This document shows positions 9,382 through 18,232 of a stretch of 61,608 bases of DNA, in pieces (position 1 is the first letter of the stretch; each line of letters starts with the position of its first letter). The translations under genes were made by a program, and so were the position numbers. The notes beneath the pieces are model-generated. The model worked only from the letters and a program-made list of their open reading frames with translations. It was not told where the DNA came from and did not search any database. This stretch comes from Nocardiopsis endophytica (GTDB taxonomy: Bacteria > Actinomycetota > Actinomycetes > Streptosporangiales > Streptosporangiaceae), in NCBI RefSeq assembly GCF_027706725.1, contig NZ_JAQFWQ010000034.1, forward strand, positions 1-61,608, given 5' to 3'.

Positions 9382-9506
9382 GCCCGAGACGCTAGTGCCC
9401 CGGGCGGTGTGCGGCGTTGTCCGCATTGGCCAGACGGCCGGGGCCCGTTTGGCCATTCCGGCGCGGATGTCCGGTCCTGCGGTCGCGCGTGGGCCCTTTG
9501 GACCCT

Positions 9507-10895
9507 TCAGCCCCTCCGGCGCGCGCGTCGGCCGCTCCCCTGCCACCAGCGCAGCACCCGCACCAGCAGCGGGTCGGAGCCCTCCTCCCGCTCCGGGCCC
9601 GAGGACGGCGCGGTGGCCGCGGGCGCGGGCTCGGGATCGGGCAGCGGCTCGGCGGGCTCGAACTCCACCGGAAGCGCGGCCGGGCCCCGGTAGAACAGCG
9701 ACGGCGCCCACCACAGCTCCTCGGGGGGCAGCGCCAGGCGCAGCCCGCCCAGCCGGGCGCGCAGCCGCTCCACCCCGATCTCCACGATCCGCTCGGCCAC
9801 CGCCCGCGCCGGGCAGCGGTGCTCCCCGGCGCCCCAGATCAGGTGCGCCCGGTTGTGCCCGGAGGGGACGGCGCCCTCGTCCTGGTGCCCGCGCCGCAGC
9901 CGCGGGTCGGCGTGCGCGGCGGCCAGCCCGAACGCCAGCGGCTCGCCCTCGGCCACCCGGGTGCCGCCGACCACCGCCGGGCGGGTGGCGTAGCGGGCGG
10001 GCAGCACCTGCACCGGCGGCACCGTCCAGACCACGTGGTCGACGACCTCGTCGAGCAGCAGCCCGCCTCCAGCGAAGTCGCGGGCCAGGTCCTCGTCGGA
10101 GAGCAGCTCGCGCAGCACGTTGCCGAGCAGGTTGGCGGTGGGCAGGTGGGCGGCGGCCGCCATGGTCACCAGCTGGTCGGCGGTCTCCTGGCCGGTCGGG
10201 CCCGAGGCGTGGCCCAGCATCCAGCTGGTGATGTCCTCCCCCGGCTCGGCGCGCTTGTGCTGGACCAGCCCGGCGAAGTAGTCGCGCAGGCGCGCGCCGG
10301 CCTCGGCCGACCGGTCGCCGTCGTGCCCCCACATGGCGGTGGTCAGGTCGCCCAGGGCGTAGCCGAAGGCGTCGTCCAGGCCGAAGAGGCGGTTGAGCAC
10401 CATGGACGGCAGCAGAGTGCAGTAGTCGGCCATCAGGTCGGCGCCGCCCTGGGCGCAGAAGTCGTCGATGAGGCGGTCGGCGGCCCGGGTGATGTCGGCG
10501 CGCACCCGGGTGTCGCTCAGCCGGGCCAGCGCGTCGGTGAGCGGGGCGATGAGGCGGGCGTGCTCGGCGCCGTCGGCGTACAGGGCGCTGCCGCTGTAGC
10601 CCATGCCGATGGGCAGGTCGTCGCCGGGCGAGCGCTTGCCGTCGCGCACGTCGCACCAGCGGCGGGTGTCCCGGGAGAAGCCGCCCCAGTCCCGCATGAC
10701 CTCCAGGTTCTCCTCGTACCCCAGGAGCAGCCACACCGGCAGGCCGGGCTGCAGCTCGACCGGGGCCACCTGGCCGTAGCGTTCGCGCAGCGTCTCCCAC
10801 ACGCGCGCGACCTCGCCGTGCTCGGCGTACTTGTACAGCGGCACGGCGGCATCGTGCAGGGGGCATCCGGGTGCGGTGTCGGGGCGCTCGGTCAC
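9507..10895 (-). CDS. Cytochrome P450, atypical (CYP157-like)
   Basis: This 462-aa P450 has the heme-thiolate loop WGAGEHRCPARAVAE. Two otherwise conserved features are missing. The I-helix acid-alcohol pair (AGxD/ETT) reads AAAHLPTA, and the K-helix ExxR is replaced by EVVDHVVW. Absence of ExxR is known for CYP157 enzymes of Streptomyces. The N-terminal VAPVEL...LLLGYEENLEVMR...FSRDTRRW and C-terminal FYRGPAALPVEF also look like the CYP156/157 group. Those usually sit in conservons next to small GTPases, but no conservon gene is visible here. The reaction is unknown. An aldehyde dehydrogenase lies downstream on the same strand. Confidence 0.88.
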   Translation of the reverse strand: MTERPDTAPGCPLHDAAVPLYKYAEHGEVARVWETLRERYGQVAPVELQPGLPVWLLLGYEENLEVMRDWGGFSRDTRRWCDVRDGKRSPGDDLPIGMGYSGSALYADGAEHARLIAPLTDALARLSDTRVRADITRAADRLIDDFCAQGGADLMADYCTLLPSMVLNRLFGLDDAFGYALGDLTTAMWGHDGDRSAEAGARLRDYFAGLVQHKRAEPGEDITSWMLGHASGPTGQETADQLVTMAAAAHLPTANLLGNVLRELLSDEDLARDFAGGGLLLDEVVDHVVWTVPPVQVLPARYATRPAVVGGTRVAEGEPLAFGLAAAHADPRLRRGHQDEGAVPSGHNRAHLIWGAGEHRCPARAVAERIVEIGVERLRARLGGLRLALPPEELWWAPSLFYRGPAALPVEFEPAEPLPDPEPAPAATAPSSGPEREEGSDPLLVRVLRWWQGSGRRARRRG

Positions 10896-11185
10896 GGGTC
10901 CACTCGCAGACTGTCAGGGGGCGGTGACTGCGGTTCCACGAGGGTAGCGCCGCGCCCCGCGGGCCACCACCACCGTTCCCGCACCTTGTCGCGCCCGGGC
11001 ACGGCGGCGGCGCCCGGCGGCGGCGCCCGGTTCCGGCCGCGCCTCTCGAACTCCGGGGGTGTGCCGGGGTAGCCTGCCTACGCACCGTCGCCCGGCCATC
11101 ACCCGCGATCCCTGATCGCGCGTCGCCCTCCCGACCGACCTCTCCCCCACCCATCCCCCGTCGACCTGGAAGGGGCCCCGACCCG

Positions 11186-12862
11186 ATGGCGATACTCCGA
11201 CCCCGCGCGCTGCCGCGCGCCCGCCCCCTCGCGTACGCCTGCGCCGCGCCCCTCCTGGCCGCGGGCCTCGTCGCCGCGGCGGCCTCCCCCGCCGCCGCCG
11301 ACGGCCCCGTGGACGACCTGCGCCGCGACATCGACGCCCTGCTGGAGGACCCTGCCCTGGAGGGGGCGGTGTCCGGGGTGGTGGTGCGCAGCGCCGACAC
11401 CGGCGAGGAGCTGTACGGCCGCGAAGCGGACACCGCGCTGCTGCCCGCCTCCAACATGAAGCTGCTGACCTCGGCCGCGGCCCTGGAGGTGTTCGGCCCC
11501 GGCCACCGCTTCACCACGGGGGTGCGGGCCGACACCGCGCCGAACCGGGGCGGCGTGGTCCGCGGCGACCTGTACCTCGTCGGCGGGGCCGACCCCACGC
11601 TGACCGCGGACGCCTACGACGACCTGGCCGAAGAGGTGGCCGACGCCGGGGTCCGCAAGGTCACCGGGGACCTGGTCGCCGACGACACCCTCTTCGACGA
11701 CGAGCGGCTGCACCCGGACTGGGAGGCCGACGACGAGCCGTACTACTACGCGGCGCAGATCTCCGCCCTGACCGTGGCCGCCAACGAGGACTACGACACC
11801 GGCGTCGTCACGGCCTCCGCCGAGCCCGGCGGCGCCGAAGGCGACCCCGTCGAGGTGGGCCTGGAGCCGATGGCCGACAACCTGGAGGTGCGCAACGAGG
11901 CCGCCACCGGCGCGCCGGACTCGGCGCCCTCGCTCACGGTCACGCGCGAGCCGGGCACCAACACCTTCACCTTCTCCGGCACACTCCCGGCCGGAGGCGA
12001 GGACTACGAGGCGCTGCGCACGGTCGACGACCCCACCGCGCACGCGGCGCACCTGTTCGCCGACGCCCTGGAGGACAACGGGGTCAAGGTGGTCGGCGGC
12101 GTCGGGCGCGGGGCCGCCCCCGAGGGCGCCGACGAGGTGGCCCACCGCTCCTCCGACGAGCTGGGCGACCTCCTGGTGCCCTTCATGAAGCTGTCCAACA
12201 ACGGGCACGCCGAGATGCTGGTCAAGGCGATGGGGGCGGAGCGCGCGGGCTCCGGCTCCTGGAAGGCGGGCACCGCTGTGGTCGAGGAGGCCGCCGGGGA
12301 CCTGGGGCTCGACACCTCCCTCTACGAGCAGGCGGACGGGTCGGGGCTGGCCCGCACCAACACGATGACCGCGAACGGGGTGGCCGACCTCCTGGAGGCT
12401 GCGCGCGGCGCGTCGTGGTGGCCCGAGTACGAGAACGCCCTGCCGCTGGCCGGGGCCGAGGACCGGATGGTCGGCGGGACGCTGCGGAACCGGATGCGCG
12501 ACACGGCGGCCGAGGAGAACGTGCGGGCCAAGACCGGCACCCTGACCGGAGTGAGCGCGCTGTCGGGCTACGTGACCGGGGCGGACGGCGAGGAGCTGGT
12601 GTTCGTGGTGCTGAACAACGAGTACTCGGGGTCGGCGCCGCGCCACGTCCAGGATGCGATCGGCGTACGGCTGGCGGAGTTCTCCCGTGAGGGAACCCAG
12701 CGGATGGCGGACGGCGGCGCCCCGGAGGCCGCGCCCGCGGCGCTGGACGCCCCGGCGGCGGCGCTGGACGCCCCGGCGGCGGCGCTGGACGCCCCGGCGG
12801 CGGCCGGCGCACCGGCGGTGGGCCCCTCCGACCTGGAGTGCACCTGGGCCGGAACCTGCTGA
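11186..12862 (+). CDS. dacB: D-alanyl-D-alanine carboxypeptidase/endopeptidase (PBP4/DacB, S13)
   Basis: This 558-aa exported penicillin-binding protein trims or cleaves peptidoglycan peptides. It has a signal peptide (ending near ASPAAA) and the three active-site motifs: SxxK in PASNMKLL, SxN in KLSNNGHAEMLVK and KTG in VRAKTGTLTGVS. The insert between the first two motifs is long, as expected for class C low-molecular-weight PBPs. The C-terminus ends in three perfect copies of a seven-residue Ala/Leu/Asp/Pro unit and then CTWAGTC, a possible disulfide tail. The ATG follows GGAAGGGGCC. The gene is divergent from the P450 gene. Confidence 0.92.
   Translation: MAILRPRALPRARPLAYACAAPLLAAGLVAAAASPAAADGPVDDLRRDIDALLEDPALEGAVSGVVVRSADTGEELYGREADTALLPASNMKLLTSAAALEVFGPGHRFTTGVRADTAPNRGGVVRGDLYLVGGADPTLTADAYDDLAEEVADAGVRKVTGDLVADDTLFDDERLHPDWEADDEPYYYAAQISALTVAANEDYDTGVVTASAEPGGAEGDPVEVGLEPMADNLEVRNEAATGAPDSAPSLTVTREPGTNTFTFSGTLPAGGEDYEALRTVDDPTAHAAHLFADALEDNGVKVVGGVGRGAAPEGADEVAHRSSDELGDLLVPFMKLSNNGHAEMLVKAMGAERAGSGSWKAGTAVVEEAAGDLGLDTSLYEQADGSGLARTNTMTANGVADLLEAARGASWWPEYENALPLAGAEDRMVGGTLRNRMRDTAAEENVRAKTGTLTGVSALSGYVTGADGEELVFVVLNNEYSGSAPRHVQDAIGVRLAEFSREGTQRMADGGAPEAAPAALDAPAAALDAPAAALDAPAAAGAPAVGPSDLECTWAGTC
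12741..12803 (+). repeat. Three perfect 21-bp tandem repeats in the dacB 3' end
   Basis: The 21-bp unit begins CGCTGGACGCCCC and occurs three times without mismatch. It keeps the frame and encodes a low-complexity AALDAPA linker. Copy-number change would alter linker length without a frameshift. Confidence 0.9.
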
Positions 12863-12875
12863 CACCGGACGCGCA

Positions 12876-12945
12876 CGGCGGTGATCCCGACGAAAGTGCT
12901 GCCGTTCCGGCGGTTCTGCCGGCATGACCGTCGAGATCACCGCCG
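12876..12945 (+). promoter_or_regulatory. Long inverted repeat between dacB and the next gene
   Basis: An 11-nt arm CGGCGGTGATC (12876-12886) pairs with GATCACCGCCG (12935-12945) around a 48-nt loop that can itself fold. It lies just after the dacB stop and may act as a terminator. Confidence 0.45.
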
Positions 12946-13107
12946 GCCTATCGGCCCTGTCCCGCGGCGTCCCGGATCGGGAGGGACGACTGGTGTGCGC
13001 GCTCCGGTTGGGCCAGAGTGGGGGACAGAGGCCCGAACACCGGCGCTTCGCAGGCCAGCGTCCGGCCCCCCGCGGGTCCGGCCCGACCGACCGGGAGAGA
13101 AGCAAGG

Positions 13108-14883
13108 GTGTCGCTCGTCTACCGCAGCATCGCCACCGTGGACCTGGACCGCGACATCACCGGCGAGGCCGCCGCCGCTCTCGCGGCCTGGCTGAGCCGC
13201 CGCGGTCCGGCCGGCGCGCGGGTGGACTTCTCCCGGTCGGGCTCCTATGAGCTCAGCAAGCGCTCCAGAGCCATGGTGGTGCGCCACGACAACCGCGAGG
13301 ACCGGATCACCTTCCTCCGGCTCACCACCGAGTCGGACAAGGCCGACGGCCGCTGGCGCACCACCGCCACCATCGTCTCCGACCCCCAGCGCCTCCCCCA
13401 CGGCTACAGCTGGGTGGACATGACCGCCGACCCCCGGCACGAGCTGTCCGGCACCGACCGGCTGGACATCGTGCCGCCCGACGCGGTGCGGCTGCTGCTG
13501 GAGCGGCTGCCCTGCCGGGACGGCGGGCAGCGGCTGGCCTCCGAGCCGGCCATCGTGCGCGGCCGCGACGCCGCCGCGGTCCAGGCGCTGGCCGACGCGA
13601 TCGCCGACCCCGCCCGCCGCCTGGCCGTCGTCGTGTTCGGGCCCCCGGCCGACATGACCGTCGCGGCCTGGCGGGACGCCATGGCCGCGGTGCTGTCCCG
13701 CTCGGCCGGGATGTGCGCCGGGTACGTGCTCGACGCCGCCGCCCACGAGCGGCTGTCGGCGCTGCTCCCCCCGTCCGCGGACGTGCCCGCGGGCGGCGTG
13801 CGCACCTTCCTGCCCTGCGTCGACCCCGACGACTGGACCGACGCCCAGCGCCACCCCCGCATGTCGGCGCACACCCTGGACGCGGCCCGCGAGGGGGCGC
13901 GGGTGCGGCCGTGGGTGAGCAGGGCGCTGGCGCGGTCGGTGCGCGACACCGCGGTCGACTCGCCGCTGCCCGCCGAGCTGCGCGCCATCGATACCCTCCT
14001 CAACGAGGAGGAGCTCGACGCCTACCTGCGCGAGCAGGAGAACGGGGCGGCCGCCGCGCCGGTCGCCCCCGCCACCACCGGGCCGCACGGGACCGACCTC
14101 GTCCCGCTGCTCAAATCCCGGCTGGCCGACCAGGCCCGCGACGCCGAGCGGCTGCGCTCGGAGGCCAAGCGGCTCAGCGTGCGCAGCACCGAGCAGGCCA
14201 AGGAGCGCGAGCGGCTGGCGGCCGAGCTGGCCGACGCCACCGAGGAGCTGCACGACGCGCGGGCCGCCCTGCACGCGGTCACCGGGGAGCTGAAGTGGCT
14301 GCGCGAGCGGCTGCACGAGGAGGGGCTGCACCGGCTGGCCGTGGAGGAGCCCCCGCCGGACCGCCCTCTGGGGCCGCCGCGCACCGTGGAGGAGCTGCTG
14401 GAGCGGATCACCGACCGCAGCAACTTCCCGCACCTGTACTTCACCATCGAGGACCGCGACACCGTGCGGGAGCTGACCGGCAGCCGCAAGGAGAAGCTGT
14501 GGGTCACGCGCGCGTGGGAGGCGCTGCTGGCCCTGGACGACTACGCGCGCTACCAGCTGGCCAATCCGGGCTCGGGGCTGGGCTTCCACGACTACCTGAG
14601 GGAGCCGCCCAACGGCTACCGGGCGGTGCCGGTGAAGCGCCTGGCGTCCCGGGAGAGCGACACGGTGCGCAACCGGGACAAGCTCAGCGACAAGCGGGTG
14701 TTCAAGGTGCCCGAGGAGGTCTCCCCCACCCGCGAGGTGCCGATGTACGCGCACATCAAGCTGGACAGCGAGTACGGGATCTGCCCCCGCCTGTACTTCT
14801 ACAGCGACCTCGGGCCGGGCACCACCAACCGCATCTACATCGGATACCTGGGGCGCCACCTGCCGGTTCAGGGCACCAACTGA
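13108..14883 (+). CDS. Unknown protein with central coiled coil
   Basis: I do not recognise this 591-aa family. The start is GTG 13108, chosen for the GGGAGAGAAGCAAGG site just before it. Residues 1-320 look globular. Residues about 345-440 are rich in Arg, Glu and Ala and form a clear coiled coil (EAKRLSVRSTEQAKERERLAAEL). The last 150 residues form a second globular domain ending in YAHIKLDSEYGICPRLYFY and a Gly/Thr-rich tail. No signal peptide or membrane helix is visible, so it is probably cytosolic. The stop is 20 bp before the DNA glycosylase-like gene, suggesting co-transcription. The C-terminal domain could be a small toxin-like barrel, but that is speculation. Confidence 0.75.
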   Translation: MSLVYRSIATVDLDRDITGEAAAALAAWLSRRGPAGARVDFSRSGSYELSKRSRAMVVRHDNREDRITFLRLTTESDKADGRWRTTATIVSDPQRLPHGYSWVDMTADPRHELSGTDRLDIVPPDAVRLLLERLPCRDGGQRLASEPAIVRGRDAAAVQALADAIADPARRLAVVVFGPPADMTVAAWRDAMAAVLSRSAGMCAGYVLDAAAHERLSALLPPSADVPAGGVRTFLPCVDPDDWTDAQRHPRMSAHTLDAAREGARVRPWVSRALARSVRDTAVDSPLPAELRAIDTLLNEEELDAYLREQENGAAAAPVAPATTGPHGTDLVPLLKSRLADQARDAERLRSEAKRLSVRSTEQAKERERLAAELADATEELHDARAALHAVTGELKWLRERLHEEGLHRLAVEEPPPDRPLGPPRTVEELLERITDRSNFPHLYFTIEDRDTVRELTGSRKEKLWVTRAWEALLALDDYARYQLANPGSGLGFHDYLREPPNGYRAVPVKRLASRESDTVRNRDKLSDKRVFKVPEEVSPTREVPMYAHIKLDSEYGICPRLYFYSDLGPGTTNRIYIGYLGRHLPVQGTN

Positions 14884-14903
14884 GCGCTCGTACCCTCGGA
14901 GGC

Positions 14904-15851
14904 ATGCAGACCCCGACGGAAGCGGGCACCCGCGCGCTCCCCGAGCAGGCGCCGCGCGTGCTGCCCGAGGAGGAGTGGCGCAGGCGCGAGGCCCGCCACC
15001 ACGCGCGCGTGGACGCGCTCGTCTCCGCCCACCTGGAGCGCAGGGCGGCCGGTGTGAAGCACCCCGTCGAGGACTTCCTGTTCACCTACTACAGCCACAA
15101 GCCCGCGCAGCTCCGGCGCTGGCACCCGGGGGCAGGGGTGGCGCTCGCCGGAATGGACCCCGGAGGAGAGCGGTGGTACCGCGCCTCAGGGGAGGGCGGC
15201 GCCGCCGAGCTGGACGTCCCGGCGTTCCTGGAGAAGAAGGGCGCGACGGTCGCGTTCGTGCTACGGCTGCTGCGCGCCGTGCAGGGCCGCCCGGCCCACC
15301 TGGGGTGCTTCGGCCTGCACGAGTGGGCCATGGTGTACCGGCTGGGGCAGGAGCAGGTGCGGCACTCCGCGGTGCCGCTGCGCCTGGGGCGCGAGGGCAC
15401 GGACGCGGTGGTGGAGTCGCACAGGATCACGTGCTCGCACTATGACGCGTTCCGGTTCTTCACCGACGAGGCGCGGCCCCTGAACCGGCTGCGGCCCACC
15501 CGGGAGGGCCAGGCCGACCTGGACCAGCCGGGGTGCCTGCACGCCAACATGGACCTGTACAAGTGGTCGTACAAGCTGTCCCCGCTGGTGCCGTCGGAGT
15601 TGGTCGCTGACTGCTTCGTGTTCGCCAAGGACATCCGGGTCCTGGACATGCGGGCGTCCCCGTACGACCTGGAGGCGCACGGGTACACCCCGGTCCGGAT
15701 CGAGACGGCGGAGGGCAAGGCGGAGTACCTGGAGGCGCAGCGCTCCTTCGCCGAACGCGGCGCCGGGCTGCGGTCCCGCCTGCTGGAGGTGCTCGGAGCG
15801 GTCGAGCACCTGCTCCCGGAGGAGCCCCCCGGCGCGCCCCCTCGACGATGA
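14904..15851 (+). CDS. Putative 3-methyladenine DNA glycosylase
   Basis: This 315-aa cytosolic protein belongs to an actinobacterial family usually annotated as 3-methyladenine DNA glycosylase. Recognisable stretches are HPVEDFLFTYYSHKPAQLRRWHPG, LGCFGLHEWAMVY, ESHRITCSHYDAFRFFT, PGCLHANMDLYKWSYKLSPL and ILDMRASPYDL-like VLDMRASPYDL. The biochemical basis for the name is weak and I see no HhH-GPD motif, so the function is best treated as tentative. The ATG follows CGGAGGC. It is probably translated from the same transcript as the preceding coiled-coil gene. Confidence 0.7.
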   Translation: MQTPTEAGTRALPEQAPRVLPEEEWRRREARHHARVDALVSAHLERRAAGVKHPVEDFLFTYYSHKPAQLRRWHPGAGVALAGMDPGGERWYRASGEGGAAELDVPAFLEKKGATVAFVLRLLRAVQGRPAHLGCFGLHEWAMVYRLGQEQVRHSAVPLRLGREGTDAVVESHRITCSHYDAFRFFTDEARPLNRLRPTREGQADLDQPGCLHANMDLYKWSYKLSPLVPSELVADCFVFAKDIRVLDMRASPYDLEAHGYTPVRIETAEGKAEYLEAQRSFAERGAGLRSRLLEVLGAVEHLLPEEPPGAPPRR

Positions 15852-15869
15852 ACCCGACGGAGGTGCCCC

Positions 15870-16052
15870 ATGGGGTCCTTCGACTTCGACACGGTAGGCC
15901 AGGAGCACTCGGACGGGGTGGCCTTCGGGTTGAACACCCGGCCCCGGCAGACGCCGGGGTGGGACACCCCGGCCCAGCGCCTGGCCGAGCCGGTCGTCCC
16001 GGGCCCCGCGCCCGGCCCGTGGTTGCACTCACCGGTCGACACCGCCGGCCGG
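15870..16052 (+). pseudogene. Remnant of an IS30-family transposase C-terminus
   Basis: A short open stretch reads DGVAFGLNTRPRQTPGWDTP followed by AQRLAE. This matches the last conserved segment of IS30 DDE transposases (LNxRPRKTLGWxTPAExL). The rest of the transposase and both terminal repeats are missing, so it is a dead fragment. It lies between the glycosylase-like gene and the response regulator gene. Confidence 0.6.
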
Positions 16053-16104
16053 AATGACGGCACCCTGTCGGGATCATCGCCGGGCCGCCCGTCCGGGCGG
16101 GCTC

Positions 16105-16755
16105 TCAGCCCTGCCCGGCGCGGACCAGGCCCGAGTCGTAGGCGGCGATCACCGCCTGCGTCCGGTCCCGCACGCCCAGCTTGGCCAGGATGTTGGAGAC
16201 GTGGGTCTTCACCGTCTCCACGCCCACGAACGCCTCGGCCGCGATCTCGGCGTTCGACAGCCCCCGCGCCATCCGCTTCAACGTGTCGGCCTCGCGCTCG
16301 GTCAGCCCCGCGACCGCCCGCGCGGCCGGCCCCGCGCCGTCGGCGTGGACGGCCGCGAGGGACCGGATCGCCTCCGGGAACAGCAGCGAGTCGCCGGTGT
16401 GCACCACCCGCACCGCCGCCAGGATGTCCTCGGGCCTGCTGCGCTTGAGCAGGAAGCCCGCCGCGCCGGCCCGCAGGGCCCCGTAGACGTAGTCGTCGTT
16501 CTCGAAGGTGGTGACCACCAGGACCTTCGGCGGCCGGTCCCGGCGCACCAGCTCCGAGGTCGCCTGGATGCCGTCCAGGCGCGGCATGCGCACGTCCATG
16601 AGCACCACGTCCGGGCGGGTGCGCCGCACCAGGTCGAGGGCGGCGTCGCCGTCGTCCGCCTCGCCCGCCACCTCCATGTCGGGCTCGGCCCGTATGAGCG
16701 CGCTCAGCCCCGCCCGGACCAGCGCCTCGTCGTCGACCAGCGCAACCGAGATCAT
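16105..16755 (-). CDS. NarL/LuxR-family response regulator
   Basis: This 216-aa transcription regulator has an N-terminal receiver domain: acidic pair in ALVDDEALVRAG, phospho-acceptor Asp in VVLMDVRMPRLDG, Thr in VVTTFENDDYV and Lys in GFLLKRSRPED. The C-terminal LuxR HTH reads LTEREADTLKRMARGLSNAE followed by IA...VKTHVSNILAKLGVRDRTQA. It begins 50 bp after the histidine kinase gene ends and is its cognate partner. The ATG start MISVALVDD is standard for the family even though the frame stays open far upstream. Confidence 0.94.
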   Translation of the reverse strand: MISVALVDDEALVRAGLSALIRAEPDMEVAGEADDGDAALDLVRRTRPDVVLMDVRMPRLDGIQATSELVRRDRPPKVLVVTTFENDDYVYGALRAGAAGFLLKRSRPEDILAAVRVVHTGDSLLFPEAIRSLAAVHADGAGPAARAVAGLTEREADTLKRMARGLSNAEIAAEAFVGVETVKTHVSNILAKLGVRDRTQAVIAAYDSGLVRAGQG

Positions 16756-16805
16756 CGCCGTCCCGTCCCCCGTCCGTCCTCCGCCGCCCGGCCCTGCCCC
16801 GGCCG

Positions 16806-18074
16806 TCACCGGCCACTCTTCCACGGGATGTCCGCGACCAGCCGCCACACCCCGTCCTCGGCGCCCGCCCGCAGCTCGCCGCCCAGCAGGCGGACCCGCT
16901 CCCGGGCGCCCTCCAGCCCCCTGCCGCCTCCGCGGCGGCGCGGCCGGCGCGCGGTGCAGGGGTTGGCGACCTCCACGCGCACCGCGTCGTCGGAGGCGTC
17001 CACGCGCACCCGGACCGGGCCGCCCGTCCCGTGGCGCAGCGCGTTGGTGACCCCCTCCTGGCATATCCGGTAGAGCTCGCGCGCGACCACCGGCGGCACC
17101 TCCCCCACCGGGCCGCCGGCGGTGTACTCGGCCTCGGTCCCCGCCGCGCGGGCCGCCTCCACCAGGTGCGGGACGTCGGCCAGGGCGCGTTGCGGCGCCC
17201 GGTCGCCCGGGTTCTCGCGCAGCAGGCCGAGGACGTGGTCCAGCTCGGCCGTGGCGGTGCGCGCCTGCTCGGCGATGGCCTCCAGGGCGTCGCGGGCGAA
17301 GCCGGGGTCGCGGTCGATCACCCGGGAGGCCGCACCGGCCTGCAGCGCGACCACGGACAGGGCGTGGCCGATCGAGTCGTGCAGTTCGGCGGCCAGGCGG
17401 TTGCGCTCGCCGAGGTCGGCGGCGCGCGCCCGCACCGCGGCGAGCCGGTCGGCCGCCGAGGCGCCGAGGAGGGGGCGCGCCAGGCGGGCGGCGCCCGCGC
17501 CGATCAGCGCCACCGCGTAGATGAACAGCACCAGCAGCCCCGCGCCCGCGAAGGGGGCCGCCCACCGCTCGGCACCCGACGGGTTCCAGTCCACCAGGAT
17601 GATGCGCTGGCCGAGGTCCGGCGCCTCGCCCAGGAGGGGGATCAGCGCGAGCGACGCCGCGTCGGTGAGCACCACCATGGTCGCGATGGACACGGCCAGC
17701 CCGGCCGCGAACAGCAGCGCCAGCCAGCAGGAGCCGCGGGCCCGGGTGCGCCAGTCGGCGCCCGCGAGCCGGGGCTCGTCGGCCAGCGGCCCGCCCAGCA
17801 GGCTGCGCGCGATCTGCGCCTGCACCGCGTGCACCCCGGGGACGAAGCCCGTCAGCCCGCCGAGGACCGCGGCCACGGCCGTCCCGATGAACCCCTCGGG
17901 GCCGAGGCCGCCCTGGTCCGCGGGCGTCGGCCCCCACGGCGTCACCAGGCTCATCAGGACCAGGACCGCGACGAAGAAGGGCATGAACAGCGCGCCGCCG
18001 AGCACCAGGTACACCCAGCGGGTGTAGGTGCGGGCGGAGGCGAGCGGCGCGGCGGCGGCGCGGAGTATCCCCAC
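16806..18074 (-). CDS. NarL/DesK-type sensor histidine kinase
   Basis: This 422-aa membrane kinase has about five to six hydrophobic segments in its first 215 residues. The HisKA_3 dimerisation helix carries the phosphorylated His in LAAELHDSIGHALSVVALQAG. The ATPase domain follows, with an N box ELYRICQEGVTNALRHG and a short G box GGGRGLEGARERV. The sensed signal is unknown and there is no obvious extracellular domain. It starts from GTG at 18074, divergent from the membrane protein gene at 18233, which could be its target. Confidence 0.92.
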   Translation of the reverse strand: MGILRAAAAPLASARTYTRWVYLVLGGALFMPFFVAVLVLMSLVTPWGPTPADQGGLGPEGFIGTAVAAVLGGLTGFVPGVHAVQAQIARSLLGGPLADEPRLAGADWRTRARGSCWLALLFAAGLAVSIATMVVLTDAASLALIPLLGEAPDLGQRIILVDWNPSGAERWAAPFAGAGLLVLFIYAVALIGAGAARLARPLLGASAADRLAAVRARAADLGERNRLAAELHDSIGHALSVVALQAGAASRVIDRDPGFARDALEAIAEQARTATAELDHVLGLLRENPGDRAPQRALADVPHLVEAARAAGTEAEYTAGGPVGEVPPVVARELYRICQEGVTNALRHGTGGPVRVRVDASDDAVRVEVANPCTARRPRRRGGGRGLEGARERVRLLGGELRAGAEDGVWRLVADIPWKSGR

Positions 18075-18232
18075 ACCGTGATCGTTGCACGCGGCGGGGG
18101 ACGGGCGCTTCCCTCGCCAGGGGGACGCGGTTCACCGCGCTGCGGGAGGCCCCGTGCGTGTTCTCCCGGGAGTGTCGGAGGTGGTCGGGGCACGGTGCGC
18201 CGGCCGGTGGACCACGGGACGGGGAGACGGCC
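18075..18232. promoter_or_regulatory. Divergent promoter region, histidine kinase / membrane protein
   Basis: This 158-bp spacer separates two divergent genes and must hold both promoters. No clean -10/-35 pair stands out. Two-component targets are often divergent neighbours, so the response regulator may bind here (inference). Confidence 0.4.

Noticed and set aside
9507-10895. Conservon (cvn) locus
   Set aside because: The P450 resembles CYP157 but no roadblock, DUF742 or small GTPase gene is adjacent.
9417-11072. Long plus-strand frame opposite the P450 gene
   Set aside because: It is the complement of the P450 codons; the P450 heme loop fixes the true strand.
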